DNA of 5,120 nt from Aquamicrobium sp. (GTDB taxonomy: Bacteria > Pseudomonadota > Alphaproteobacteria > Rhizobiales > Rhizobiaceae): NCBI GenBank assembly GCA_014860725.1, contig JACZJD010000548.1, positions 1 to 5,120 of the forward strand, given 5' to 3'. Of the stretch, positions 5,091-5,120 are shown one piece after another (positions within the stretch are counted from its first letter, which is position 1; every line of letters begins with the position of its first letter). The position numbers were made by a program, and so were the translations under genes. Under the pieces are notes generated by a model. That model saw only the letters and a program-made list of their open reading frames with translations. It made no database searches and was not told the origin of the DNA.

Positions 5091-5120
5091 TTAAAACGTG
5101 GCCGCGCCCATGGCCAGTGT

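Larger units (their letters stand above)
4816..5120. other. Intergenic region upstream of the UPF0104 gene
   Basis: These 305 bases hold no gene I can support. They contain the ribosome binding site and hairpin of the - strand gene, and a GGCGGACG repeat set (4876-4967). An AT-richer patch at about 5056-5098 is flanked by an 8-bp inverted repeat. The promoter of the UPF0104 gene probably lies in this stretch, but I see no convincing -35/-10 pair. At the extreme right, on the - strand, a frame open to the window edge ends in TAA at 5093-5091. It gives only nine residues and might be the 3' end of another gene, but is too short to call. Confidence 0.7.

Noticed and set aside
5110..5120. Possible + strand gene start, ATGGCC at 5110
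   Set aside because: There is no Shine-Dalgarno site upstream and only three codons fit before the window ends.
5091..5120. Possible 3' end of a - strand gene ending in TAA 5093-5091
   Set aside because: Only nine codons are visible and no terminator with a T-run follows; it cannot be separated from chance without more sequence.

Overview
The window is GC-rich throughout, with tightly packed genes and four-base start/stop overlaps. Its main content is the distal part of an Mrp (Mnh/Pha) multisubunit monovalent cation/proton antiporter operon. Base composition, gene order and the protein sequences suggest an alphaproteobacterium, most likely of the rhizobial order (Hyphomicrobiales). That placement is inference; no rRNA or other taxonomic marker is present.

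Bases 1-60 are the last 19 codons of the preceding Mrp gene, either a free mrpB or the MrpB end of a fused mrpA/B gene. Bases 60-3205 carry mrpC, mrpD, mrpE, mrpF and mrpG on the + strand. Each overlaps the next by four bases (ATGA or GTGA) or, at the first junction, by one base (TGATG). Each start has a Shine-Dalgarno site inside the end of the gene before it. This is a polycistronic, probably translationally coupled arrangement for a complex whose subunits must assemble together in the inner membrane. Nineteen bases after mrpG, with its own AAGGAG site, comes a DUF502-family membrane protein (3225-3944), probably transcribed with the operon.

On the - strand, converging on the DUF502 gene and overlapping its 3' end by 62 bases, is a multi-span membrane protein of the lysylphosphatidylglycerol-synthase transmembrane-domain / UPF0104 (YbhN-like) family (3883-4815). 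It lacks the cytosolic aminoacyl-transfer domain of full MprF. A GTG start at 4815 is chosen over longer in-frame alternatives because of a well-placed AAGGGAG.

The remaining 305 bases (4816-5120) hold no gene I can support. They do contain a perfect 12-bp GC-only hairpin four bases before the Shine-Dalgarno site of the - strand gene. Further upstream is a set of repeats able to form two mutually exclusive stems, and then an 8-bp inverted repeat around an AT-richer patch near the right edge.

The antiporter exchanges external protons for internal Na+ or K+, with MrpD (and the off-window MrpA) as the ion-translocating NuoL/M/N-like subunits, and so supports pH and salt homeostasis. The two flanking membrane genes have no established link to it. 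I see no mobile element, CRISPR array, RNA gene or clear novel system; the coding part is conventional, and the most interesting unexplained structure is in the 5' region of the - strand gene.
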